DNA from: Eimeria necatrix
Lineage: Eukaryota; Apicomplexa; Conoidasida; Eucoccidiorida; Eimeriidae
Direction of reading: 5' to 3'
DNA: 10,892 nucleotides
NCBI RefSeq assembly: GCF_000499385.1
Contig: NW_013651950.1
Span: 77,501-88,392, forward strand
Under the pieces are notes generated by a model, which saw only the letters and a program-made list of their open reading frames with translations, was not told the origin of the DNA and made no database searches. The position numbers were made by a program, and so were the translations under genes. Positions 1 through 6,682 of the stretch are shown here, in pieces. Position 1 is the first letter of the stretch. Each line of letters begins with the position of its first letter.

Positions 1-148
1 TCTTCAATTAATTTTTTGTCTTTTTCGTTTTTTGGATTTAAAAGTCTCCACTCGTGATATTCAAAAGAAGGATGTTCTTCCATTTCCCGCGGGATTTGCT
101 GCCCCCTAAACAGCCACACGCCCTCAATATCAAACCCCCCCTCCTCCC

Positions 149-210
<62 letters not shown>

Positions 211-489
211 GGCTGCTGCTGCAGCACGTCGAGGACTGCGAAGGCGTGGCGGCGCATGCAAGGGTCCACTCTTTGGAGGAATCCTCCGAGTTGGTTGGAA
301 GTTAAAAAAGATATTTTGCATTCATCTTTTAATTTTAAATATTTCATAAAATAAAAACAAAACCCCGAAAAGTCCAAGTGCTGCCAGAGCCAGGGGAGTG
401 CAGCGCCGCGCAGGTCTTTGCTGTTGCTGTAGACTCTTTTCCACTCATTTAGGTCCATGCTGCTCGCCGGCAGCAGGTCTAGCGCGCAT

Positions 490-546
<57 letters not shown>

Positions 547-598
547 GCTGCGGGCGTTCGAACGGGCGCCGCAGCGCCGCTGGGCGCCGCGGGCTTCC

Positions 599-639
<41 letters not shown>

Positions 640-909
640 AGGGCGCTGCAGGCAGCAGCCATGGCCTTGAAGGCGGGCTGGTTGACCAGCAGCTGCAGCC
701 AGCGGCGCAGGTGCGGCAGCTGCTGCTGCTGCTGCAGCAGCTGCTGCAGCTGCTGCTGCTGCGGCGCGCGAGCCGCCTGCTGCTGCAGATAAACCACTGC
801 AGCAGCAACACAGATGTCTGCTGCTGTTATCCGCTGCCCCACAAGCACAGTGCGCAGCTGCAGGTGTCTGTCCACTGCAGCAAGCGCAGCAGCCACGTCC
901 GCAGCAGCC

Positions 910-960
<51 letters not shown>

Positions 961-1170
961 AGCGCAGCAAGCGGCACCTCGATCTCGCGAGCAGCAGCTT
1001 CCAACCAGGCAGCAACTTGGGACTGCAGCAGCAAACTCTCCCCCCCCAAGTGAGTCTCTTGGTGCAAAAGAGATAAATAAATGCAAATGGAATTACTTCC
1101 AAATATTAATTCCCCTTCTGCTGTCTCCAGACACGGCCAACGCCCAAACGGAGACACCTCCGTCTTCCCT

Positions 1171-1215
<45 letters not shown>

Positions 1216-1288
1216 CAGCAGCAGCAGGTTTTGCTGTGGTTTTCTTTTGCTGTTGGTGTTGATTACTCGAATTAATTAATTAATTGTT

Positions 1289-1319
<31 letters not shown>

Positions 1320-1670
1320 TTAAAAAAGTAATTAATTAATTATTTATTTGTTGTTTAATTAATTCTTTTTATTTTCATTTTTGATTAGTCTTGCGAATTC
1401 AGAATGCAGTTTCTTTTGAACAAACAAAACCTCAACCCAACTAATCCCATCATTTAAATCCATTTAATTAATTTAATTTAATTAAATTAATTTAATTAAA
1501 TTAATTTAATTAATTAAATTAATTTAATTAATTTAATTTAATTAATTTAATTTAATTAAATTAATTTAATTACCTTTTTCGAAGTCGGGATGTTCTAGAG
1601 TAATCCCCGCAAAGGCGGCGACCAGCCGAATCTTTTTGGCCGCGAATTCATCTTTGGGGCAAAACAGCTT
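1..1670 (-). CDS. EEF1G: Translation elongation factor 1 gamma (eEF1B-gamma), 5' start unresolved, 3' end beyond window
   Basis: This is the structural subunit of the eEF1B complex, which recycles eEF1A-GDP during cytosolic translation. Two exons read on the minus strand: 1670-1574, then 1168 to the left edge, joined across intron 1573-1169. Exon 1670-1574 ends with one base and exon 1168 begins with two, so the phase fits. In order, I see a GST-N part (KLFCPKDEFAAKK at 1670-1632; PFGRWPCLETAEG near 1150-1112), a GST-C part (SQVAAWLEAAAREIEVPL near 1022-969; VGQRITAADICVAAAV near 842-795; LRRWLQLLVNQPAFKAM near 710-660), a Ser-rich linker, and the EF1G domain (MDLNEWKRVYSN near 456-421; FLTSNQLGGFLQRVD near 309-265; IEGVWLFRGQQIPREMEEH near 128-72; EYHEWRLLNPKNEKDKKLI near 63-7). 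No stop interrupts 1168-1. Gln and Ser runs are inserted between conserved blocks. No in-frame ATG is present in 1670-1574, so an upstream first exon must exist. Confidence 0.94.
150..210 (-). repeat. (CAG)n encoding poly-Gln inside the EF1G domain
   Basis: About 20 uninterrupted trinucleotide units, read as Gln on the coding minus strand. The tract lies between the conserved blocks FAVLDVL and IEGVWLFRG of the EF1G C-terminal domain, where the family normally has a short loop. The flanking codons stay in frame on both sides, so this is an in-frame expansion. Confidence 0.95.
491..543 (-). repeat. (AGC)n encoding poly-Ser in the GST/EF1G linker of eEF1B-gamma
   Basis: About 17 AGC codons are read as Ser on the minus strand, in the variable linker just before the EF1G domain. 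The repeat type is the same as the Gln tracts but shifted by one base relative to the reading frame. Confidence 0.9.
601..640 (-). repeat. (AGC)n encoding poly-Ser just after the GST-C domain of eEF1B-gamma
   Basis: About 13 AGC codons (Ser) follow FKAMAAACSAL on the minus strand. They are separated from the next Ser run by a short Ala/Pro-rich spacer, SGKPAAPSGAAAPVRTPAA. Confidence 0.9.
912..960 (-). repeat. (CAG)n encoding poly-Gln inside the GST-C domain of eEF1B-gamma
   Basis: About 16 CAG codons separate the helix EIEVPLAAL from RAAADVAAALAAVDRHL. A second, imperfect Gln/Leu stretch lies at about 716-768, between VYLQQQAARAP and LPHLRRW. Both are in loops between the conserved GST-C helices and preserve frame. 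Confidence 0.9.
1171..1215 (-). repeat. CTG (sense) repeat abutting the eEF1B-gamma acceptor
   Basis: The plus strand reads GCA repeats, so the sense RNA of the minus gene reads CUG repeats ending in CAG at the inferred 3' splice site. The run is broken once, near 1214. Confidence 0.9.
1288..1345. repeat. (TTTA)n tract with flanking AATTAA elements in the eEF1B-gamma intron
   Basis: Tandem TTTA on the plus strand (TAAA in the sense of the minus gene), flanked by TTAATTAATTAA elements. It lies wholly inside the intron. Confidence 0.9.
1440..1572. repeat. AATTAA/TTTAATT palindromic simple repeat next to the donor of the eEF1B-gamma intron
   Basis: About 130 bases made almost only of AATTAA, TTAATT and AATTTAATT words. 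It is strongly self-complementary and directly follows the donor of the minus-strand exon. A similar tract sits at about 6398-6480. Confidence 0.9.
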
Positions 1671-1679
1671 CTGCACACA

Positions 1680-1722
1680 AACCCTAAACCCTAAACCCTA
1701 AACCCTAAACCCTAAACCCTAA
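1680..1722 (-). repeat. Interstitial telomere-like repeat, TTTAGGG in the sense of eEF1B-gamma
   Basis: Six tandem CCCTAAA units on the plus strand. In the minus-gene sense they read TTTAGGG and lead into TTTGTGTGCAG, the acceptor of exon 1670-1574. They therefore lie at the 3' end of the preceding intron. Confidence 0.92.
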
Positions 1723-1800
1723 TAAATGGGAGTTAAAAGGAGAGAGAAGGGGGAAGAAAAAGGGAGAAAAAAGAAAAGTTGAATTTGAACGAGCACTTGA

Positions 1801-1814
1801 GGTGTCTGTACACC
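1801..1814 (-). promoter_or_regulatory. GGTGTNNNTACACC near-palindrome, copy 1
   Basis: The plus strand reads GGTGTCTGTACACC, an inverted repeat with a variable centre. It lies about 130 bases upstream of the first recognised eEF1B-gamma exon and is followed, in gene direction, by a pyrimidine-rich stretch (about 1785-1733). No ATG lies between the motif and that exon, so the motif may be in a first intron and not upstream of the start. Regulatory function is inferred from recurrence only. Confidence 0.5.
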
Positions 1815-2340
1815 CCAACGCCCCAGGGGGAAGCTGCGGTGTATAGGCAGCTCCGGGCGTCTTTGCGCTCATTAAGCGGAGGTTTTGGAAGAAATAAAAA
1901 AAATAAATAAATTAAAAAGAATATAAACCCTAATTTAGGGTTTTGTTGGCTCGAAGGGAGAAGAACTGGGAGCGGGAGGCGGCGAAACCCCCGAGGCGAA
2001 AACCCGCGAAAAACTTCTTTCATTCTTCTTTAATGAAATTTAAAAATTAAAAATATTTAAAAATTACAAAAAGACAAAAGCCCACACAGAGACATTTGCG
2101 GGATTGCTGCAAATAAAAGGGTTTAGGGTTTAGGGTTTAGGGTTTGGCATGCAGCCGAGGGCTTAGGGTTTAGGGTTTAGGGTTTAGGGTTTGGGGTTTC
2201 CGGGCCTCACCATTTTCGCAAGAGCAAAACAAAAAACAAACCTAGGGTTTTAAATTCGCCGTCTGAAGTTGTTGCACTGAGCCAAACCCTAAACCCTAAA
2301 CCCTAAACCCTAAACCCTAAACCCTAGACTGTGCGGGTGC
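1815..2340. other. Repeat-rich region upstream of eEF1B-gamma, no gene recognised
   Basis: It holds A-rich DNA, a small telomere-like pair at about 1926-1943, and telomere-like blocks at 2118-2144, 2163-2202 (TTTAGGG) and 2284-2327 (CCCTAAA). A minus-strand ATG at 2095-2093 followed by TCT CTG would give the expected Met-Ser-Leu start for eEF1B-gamma, but its splice boundary would be non-canonical. Another long frame (2023-1733, minus) shows no family resemblance. Confidence 0.6.
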
Positions 2341-2381
2341 GGCGCTGCAGCCCCACAGCGAGACAGCGCGAGCGCTGCAGC

Positions 2382-2431
<50 letters not shown>
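2382..2431. repeat. (GCA)n tract
   Basis: About 16 GCA/CAG units on the plus strand inside a short GC-rich island (2328-2437). Neither strand of the island gives a recognisable protein. It may be a lost exon or a non-coding repeat. Confidence 0.85.
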
Positions 2432-2433
<2 letters not shown>

Positions 2434-2579
2434 GGAGTTTGAATAAATTAATTTATTTAACAAATTTAATTTAATTTATTTTATTTTTTCATTTAATTTA
2501 TCTTCTTTTAATCAAACTAATTAATTTAACTCAACTTCCAAACCCCCGAGCAGCAAAACACTGCAGCAGCAGCTCCCCC

Positions 2580-3010
2580 TCTGCTGGCTAGCTAGCCACG
2601 GCCAACTTTAATGGCTAGCTAGCTAGCCACAGCTAGCTGGGGTGGCTAGCTGACTGGCTAGCTAGCTGCAGCTAGCTGCAGGGGCTCGCTGGCTAGCCAC
2701 GGCTAGCTGGCTGGACTGGCTAGCTAGCTAGCTAGCTGCAGCGGGTGGATAGACAAGTAAAGACAAACGGGGTAAGTGGCTAGCTAGCCATGGCTAGCTA
2801 GCCGCTGCAGCTAGCTAGGGCTAGCTGCAGGGGCTAGCTGCAGTGGCTAGCTGCAGTGGCTAGCTAGCCAGTTAAGGCTAGCTTGGAGGCTGGCTAGCCA
2901 GTTCCAGCTAGCTGCAGTGGCTAGCTAGCTAGCTAGCTGGCTAGCTAGCTAGCTAGCTAGCTGCAGCTAGCTGGGGTGGCTAGCTACAGCTAGCTGCAGT
3001 GGTTAGCGAG
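2580..3010. repeat. TAGC/CTAG-rich satellite
   Basis: About 430 bases dominated by GCTAGC, TAGCTAGC and GCTAGCTGCAG words, with dozens of overlapping palindromes. Spacer words such as GGGGCTAGCTGCAG and TGGCTAGC recur irregularly. A small remnant reappears at about 3134-3170, after a telomere-like block. I see no coding pattern. This repeat type occurs nowhere else in the window. Confidence 0.9.
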
Positions 3011-3046
3011 AGCTCGCTGTATTGCTCCGCCGTATATGTATATGTG

Positions 3047-3127
3047 AAACCCTAAACCCTAAACCCCCAGCAGAAGACATCTTAAACCCTAAACCCTAAA
3101 CCCTAAACCCTAAACCCTAAACTCTAA
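3047..3127. repeat. Interstitial telomere-like repeats (CCCTAAA), two blocks
   Basis: Tandem AAACCCT units at 3047-3067 and 3083-3127, split by a short unique spacer containing CAGCAGAAGACATCTT. Confidence 0.9.
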
Positions 3128-3235
3128 GCCGCCGCTGCAGCTAGCTGCAGTTAGCTAGCTAGCTGCAGCACGCCTCTTCCCACTTCTTCTAAGCTCAGCG
3201 TTTTTAGTACTGCCGGTTCCTAGCAGCAGCCCAGC

Positions 3236-3290
3236 TAAACCCTAAACCCTAAACCCTAAACCCTAAACCCTAAACCCTAAACCCTAAATC
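3236..3290. repeat. Interstitial telomere-like repeat (CCCTAAA)
   Basis: About seven tandem AAACCCT units between unique flanks. Confidence 0.92.
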
Positions 3291-3388
3291 CAGCAGTGAA
3301 GAGTAGAACAGCTCCCCTCGAGCTTCGTGACTCTTGGTGAAGATTTATTCTCCTTCTCCTTCTCTCTATCCGTCCTCTTGTCTTCCCT
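3291..3388. other. Unique spacer between oppositely oriented telomere-like blocks
   Basis: About 100 bases of ordinary composition with a CT-rich stretch (TCTCCTTCTCCTTCTCTC). No convincing exon on either strand. Confidence 0.5.
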
Positions 3389-3451
3389 AGGGTTTAGGGT
3401 TTAGGGTTTAGGGTTTAGGGTTTAGGGTTTAGGGTTTAGGGTTTAGGGTTT
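3389..3451. repeat. Interstitial telomere-like repeat (TTTAGGG)
   Basis: About nine tandem TTTAGGG units, opposite in orientation to the block at 3236-3290. Confidence 0.92.
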
Positions 3452-3547
3452 GCAAGAGGGCCCCACGAGTCCCGACTGGCATTATTATCTCAAATACTTC
3501 CGCAAGTTGCAAAACAGCAAAATTCCATTTTCCTGTTTTACCTTCCA

Positions 3548-3554
3548 GTCAAAA

Positions 3555-3632
<78 letters not shown>
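3548..3632. repeat. (AAAT)n microsatellite
   Basis: About 20 AAAT units, near perfect, in the intergenic region upstream of the MAPR gene. Confidence 0.95.
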
Positions 3633-3884
3633 GAATTAATTGGCAGATTTAAAATCAAAGAAGAGCCGAAGTTAAGAGTTTAAGCCGAAGGCTGAATGGG
3701 TGAAGTGGCGCTGCGAAGAAAGGCATGCAGCTGACGGACTGTGGCCTTATGACCATTTAAAAGAAAGGAAATTTGAAAACAAAGAAGAAAATAAAATCAA
3801 AAATGAAAATAAATGAAAATAAATGAAAATAAAATGAAATAAATGAATTTGAAGACATTCGCTGGAACGCGCGGTGTAAGCTGG

Positions 3885-3898
3885 GGTGTATGTACACC
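3885..3898 (+). promoter_or_regulatory. GGTGTNNNTACACC near-palindrome, copy 2 (upstream of the MAPR gene)
   Basis: Reads GGTGTATGTACACC and ends 229 bases before the MAPR start codon. GC-rich DNA with CCG repeats (about 3910-3945) follows, then AT-rich leader sequence. Its position suits a promoter element. The binding factor is unknown, and an ApiAP2-type factor is only a guess. Confidence 0.55.
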
Positions 3899-4126
3899 TC
3901 AACTCGACTCCGCCGCCGCCGCCGCGCCCGCGCCAGACAACGCCGGGGCTTCACTTTTGCAATTCTTTGAAAGTTTTATTCAATTTTAAGAATTAATTTC
4001 GTTTTTATTTCCATTTTGGCTTCCAAAAAAGCTCCATTTCTCCCGAAATCCCCCGCTGCTGCCGCTGCTGCTCGCCGCTGCTGCAGCTGCCGCGTCCGCA
4101 GCAGCAGTTCTGCAACACCAACGAAA

Positions 4127-4156
4127 ATGGAAAAGGCCCCTTGCGAACAGGGAGCT

Positions 4157-4190
<34 letters not shown>

Positions 4191-4553
4191 CAGCAGCAGG
4201 AGCAGCAGCAGGAGCAGCAGCAGCAGATTTAGACCTGGAGTGAGTGCACACACCGCTTTCTAGCTTCCGTTGCTTCCACAAAGAATCTAGCTGCTGCTGT
4301 GTTGCTGCTGCTGCTGCTGCTGCTGCGCTTGCTGCACTCTTGCTGCTCCTGGTTGCTGCTGCTGCTGCTACTCCTGCTGCTGCTGCTCGTGCTGCTGCTG
4401 CACTCCAGTGGCTGCTGCTGCTCCTGCTGCACTCCTGTCGCTGCTGCTGCTCCTGCTGCACTCCTGCTGCTGGTTCTCCCGCTGCTGCTCCTGCTGCCCT
4501 CTTGCTCCTGCTGCTCCTGCTGCTCCTCCTGCACTCCTGCTGCTGCTGCTGCA

Positions 4554-4584
<31 letters not shown>

Positions 4585-6239
4585 AGCACGAAGGGCCTGC
4601 CGCACATGACTCTGGAGGCTTTGAAAAGCTGCGACGGCGAAAAGAGCGAAAAGCTTTTTGTGGCAGTTAAGGGCCTCGTTTTTGACGTTAGTGTTAATGG
4701 CAGAAGTTTTTATGGCAAAGATGGCAAGTTTTTAATTAATTTTAATTAATTTTAATTAATTTTAATTGATTTTAATGGATTTTAATTGCTTTTAATGGAT
4801 TTTAATTGCTTTTATTTGTTTGTTTATTTAATTCCTTTATTACTGGGCTTTTTTGCTTCAAAGGATATGCTTTTGATGTCAGTGTTAATGGCAGAAGTTT
4901 TTATGACAGAAATGGCAAGTTTTTAATTAATTTTAATTGTTTTTAATTGCTTTTAATTGTTTTTAATTGCTTTTAATGGATTTAAATTGCTTTTATTTGT
5001 TTTTAATTTATTTATTGTTTTTTATTTCGTTAATTCCTTTATTTTAATGTATTTTCTGTATTTTGTTTCTTGGGACTTGTCTTTGATGCTAGTGTGGTAT
5101 TAATGGCAAAAATGGCAAATTGTTTATTTATTTATTTGCTTTAATTGTTTTTAATTATTTGATTAACTTATTTATATTTATTTGCTCTTATTTATTTATA
5201 TTTATTATTTATTATTTATAGTTATTAATATTTGTTATCTTTTTTCATATTAATTGATTAACTAACTTATCTATATATTGTTTATTTATTATTTAGTCAC
5301 ATTTATTTATTTGTTTATTTATTTGCATTTATTTATTATTTATTTATATTATTTATTTATATTTATTATTTATTATTTATATTTATTAATATTTGTTATC
5401 TTTTTTATATTAATTGATTAATTGATTAACTAACTTATTAATTGACTTTTTTTTTGCATTTATTTGTTTGTTTATTTGTTTGCATTTATTTATTCGCATT
5501 TATTCATCTAAATTTTTATTTATTTATGTGTATTTATATTTATTTATTATTTATTTATTTATTTATATTTATTTATTTATTTATTCATTATTTATTATTT
5601 ATTTATTTATTTATTTATTATTTATTATTTATTTATTTATTTATTATTTATTTCTGTTTAGGTTCTTACCACATCTTTGCTGGGAAAGACGCGACTGTGG
5701 CTTTGGCCCGAATGTCTTTTGACGAGAAGCTTTTAAATTCTGTAAATAAATAAATAAATAAAATAAATTAATTAAAATAAATAAATAAATATAAATATAA
5801 ATAAATAAATATAAATAAAAATAAATAAAAATAAATAAAAAATAAATGAAGAAGTCTTGAGGCTTCGTTCTCTCCTCGTGTCGTTTCCTTTGCGAACGAG
5901 CGCCATTAGGGTTTAGGGTTTAGGGCTTGGGGTTTAGGGTTTAGGGTTTAGGGTTTGGGGTTTGGGGTTTAGGGTTTGCGGTGTAGGGTTTAGCGTTTAA
6001 GGTGCAGAGTATAGTGTTTGGGGCACAGGCTTTCCCGCTTACGCTTTAGGGTTTAGGGTTTAGGGTTTAGGGTTTAGGGTTTAGGGTTTAGGGTTTAGGG
6101 TTTGCGTGTGCAGCCGCCGAGCACTTGGGAGTCTTTGACGGAAAGTGAAAAAGAAAGTTTGCAGTCTTGGCTGCAGCGCTTCAAAAGCAAATATTCTCTT
6201 GTTGCAGTTGTGGACTTCGAGGAGAAAAAAGACAATTAG
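4127..6239 (+). CDS. MAPR/Dap1/PGRMC-type cytochrome b5-like heme-binding protein, four exons
   Basis: This is a member of the membrane-associated progesterone receptor family. These are heme-binding proteins that support sterol synthesis and P450 activity in yeast and animals; the role here is inferred. Exons: 4127-4239, 4587-4723, 5662-5741, 6114-6239. They give 151 residues, close to yeast Dap1, and all three junctions are phase-consistent. The start context is AAAATGG. Residues 10-35 are poly-Ala with Gly. The domain runs from MTLEALKSCDG (45-55) through FVAVKGLVFDVS (62-73), FYGKDG (79-84), SYHIFAGKDAT (85-95) and LARMSFDE (98-105) to LQSWLQRFKSKYSLVA (126-141). Tyr86 aligns with the heme-ligand Tyr113 of PGRMC1, and Tyr80, Lys136 and Tyr137 match its other conserved pocket residues. 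No clear N-terminal membrane helix is visible unless the Ala run serves as one; an upstream exon cannot be excluded. Confidence 0.9.
4156..4228 (+). repeat. GCA/GGA repeat encoding the poly-Ala N-terminus of the MAPR protein
   Basis: GCA codons interrupted by GGA give an Ala run with regularly spaced Gly, inside exon 1. Confidence 0.9.
4240..4586 (+). other. MAPR intron 1, CTG/CTC-rich
   Basis: Donor GTGAGT at 4240, acceptor CTGCTGCAG ending at 4586. Exon 1 leaves two bases (ga) and exon 2 supplies one (c), giving Asp, so the phase fits. Almost the whole intron from 4290 is CTG with CTC, CTA and TTG interruptions, on the sense strand. Long open frames in this stretch are translated repeat and are not genes. 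Confidence 0.8.
4860..4938 (+). pseudogene. Duplicated MAPR exon 2 end, copy 2, inside intron 2
   Basis: Reads KGYAFDVSVNGRSFYDRN followed by the same GCAAGTTTTTAATTAA intron start. Against 4684-4747, the stretch starting at 4875 differs at five positions in 64, all transitions. It lacks the upstream half of the exon, and no phase-compatible way to splice it in was found. It is therefore probably an exon relic. Confidence 0.75.
5073..5120 (+). pseudogene. Duplicated MAPR exon 2 end, copy 3, more decayed
   Basis: GGACTTGTCTTTGATGCTAG gives GLVFDAS, as in the true exon (GLVFDVS). A deletion follows, then AATGGCAAAAATGGCAAAT, corresponding to the exon end and donor. The reading frame is broken. 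Confidence 0.6.
5121..5652 (+). repeat. TTTA/TTTATTATTTA-rich tract before the MAPR exon 3 acceptor
   Basis: More than 500 bases of TTTA-derived words, including longer repeated segments (TTTATTATTTATTATTTATA, ATTAATATTTGTTATCTTTT, ATTAATTGATTAACTAACTT), so part of the tract is itself duplicated. Open frames in it are low-complexity Leu/Ile/Tyr/Phe. Confidence 0.85.
5742..5848 (+). repeat. (TAAA)n tract directly after the MAPR exon 3 donor
   Basis: AAAT/TAAA units with ATAAATATAAAT variants start within the donor word GTAAATAAAT. Confidence 0.9.
5908..6104 (+). repeat. Interstitial telomere-like repeats in MAPR intron 3
   Basis: Perfect TTTAGGG blocks (about 5908-5990 and 6045-6104) flank a degenerate middle with TTTGGGG, TTTGCGG, TTTAGCG and TTTAAGG variants. 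The second block runs to within ten bases of the acceptor. Confidence 0.92.
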
Positions 6240-6331
6240 CAGCAGCAGCAGCAGCAGCAGCAGCGGCAGCAGCAGCAGCAGCAGCAGCGGCAGCAGCAGC
6301 AGCAGCAGCAGCGGCAGCAGCAGCAGCAGCA
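6239..6331 (+). repeat. AGC/CAG repeat at the MAPR stop codon and 3' flank
   Basis: About 30 units with three regularly spaced CGG interruptions. It begins immediately after the stop codon TAG (6237-6239), so it is probably 3' UTR. Confidence 0.9.
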
Positions 6332-6354
6332 GGTGTCGGTTGCGTTTTTCTGCA

Positions 6355-6626
6355 GCGCAGGAAGCTGTACTTCTGGGCTGATGAATGCCGCGAGCTTCTT
6401 GAATTAATTAAATTAATTAAATTAATTAAAGTAAATTAATTTAATTAGGTTAATTAATTTAATTAATTTAATTCAATTTATTGAATTAATTTTAAAGTAC
6501 TTTGCTGCACTGCTGCTGCAGCAGCAGCAGCAACGGCAGCAGCAAAACGGCAGAGTCTTGGCGCCGCTGCCGCAGCAGGTGCAGCAGCTGCCGCAGCAGC
6601 AGTCTTCGCCAAAGCAACCGCAAGAG

Positions 6627-6682
<56 letters not shown>

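Larger units (their letters stand above)
1169..1573 (-). other. Intron of the eEF1B-gamma gene, ending in a CTG-repeat acceptor
   Basis: On the minus strand the intron opens with GTAATT at 1573 and closes with AG at 1170-1169. It joins a one-base remainder (g) to a two-base remainder (gg), giving Gly between DFEK and KTEVSPFG, as expected from the GST-N fold. The sense strand carries AATTAA-type repeats (about 1440-1572), (TAAA)n (about 1288-1320) and finally a CTG run (1215-1171) that ends in CAG at the splice site. There is no ordinary polypyrimidine tract. An acceptor upstream of the CTG run, next to CCACAG, is possible but would add Cys/Ala codons with no family match. Confidence 0.8.
4724..5661 (+). 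other. MAPR intron 2, with a GC donor
   Basis: The only junction that rebuilds the family motif FYG-x-x-G-x-YH-x-FAG ends exon 2 at 4723 and starts the intron with GCAAGT, the usual word for GC-AG introns. The intron ends in TTTCTGTTTAG after a long (TTTA)n region. The GT two bases further in (AAGTTT) would shift the frame. The intron contains two degenerate copies of the exon 2 end. Confidence 0.78.
5742..6113 (+). other. MAPR intron 3
   Basis: Donor GTAAAT, acceptor TTTGCGTGTGCAG, phase 0 on both sides. It opens with (TAAA)n and closes with TTTAGGG repeats. The join gives LLNS then PPSTWESLTESEKES, which matches the MAPR family's C-terminal helix region. Confidence 0.82.

Noticed and set aside
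398..1076. Plus-strand Leu/Cys/Ala-rich open frames across the eEF1B-gamma region
   Set aside because: They are antisense to a minus-strand gene with clear family motifs and consist mostly of CTG-repeat translation.
445..1102. Minus-strand poly-Ala and poly-Ser frames overlapping eEF1B-gamma
   Set aside because: They are the two wrong frames of the same strand; the conserved GST and EF1G motifs all lie in the third frame.
1733..2023. Minus-strand 96-codon frame starting at 2023
   Set aside because: Low-complexity Phe/Leu/Pro/Ser content with no family match, spanning motif copy 1 and a pyrimidine tract.
3976..4607. Minus-strand Ala/Gln/Ser-rich frames over MAPR exon 1 and intron 1
   Set aside because: Repeat translation opposite a gene with phase-consistent exons; no family motif.
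4244..4670. Plus-strand Leu/Cys-rich frames through 4290-4586 as part of the MAPR protein
   Set aside because: The in-frame version would put a long Leu/Cys repeat just before the domain. The GT-AG intron 4240-4586 fits phase and family better.
4860..4938. Copy 2 of the MAPR exon as a mutually exclusive alternative exon
   Set aside because: No phase-compatible donor upstream allows its inclusion, and it changes the conserved FYG to FYD.
5442..5753. Phe/Leu/Ile/Tyr-rich frame as a membrane protein
   Set aside because: It is (TTTA)n translation; only its last 80 bases form MAPR exon 3.
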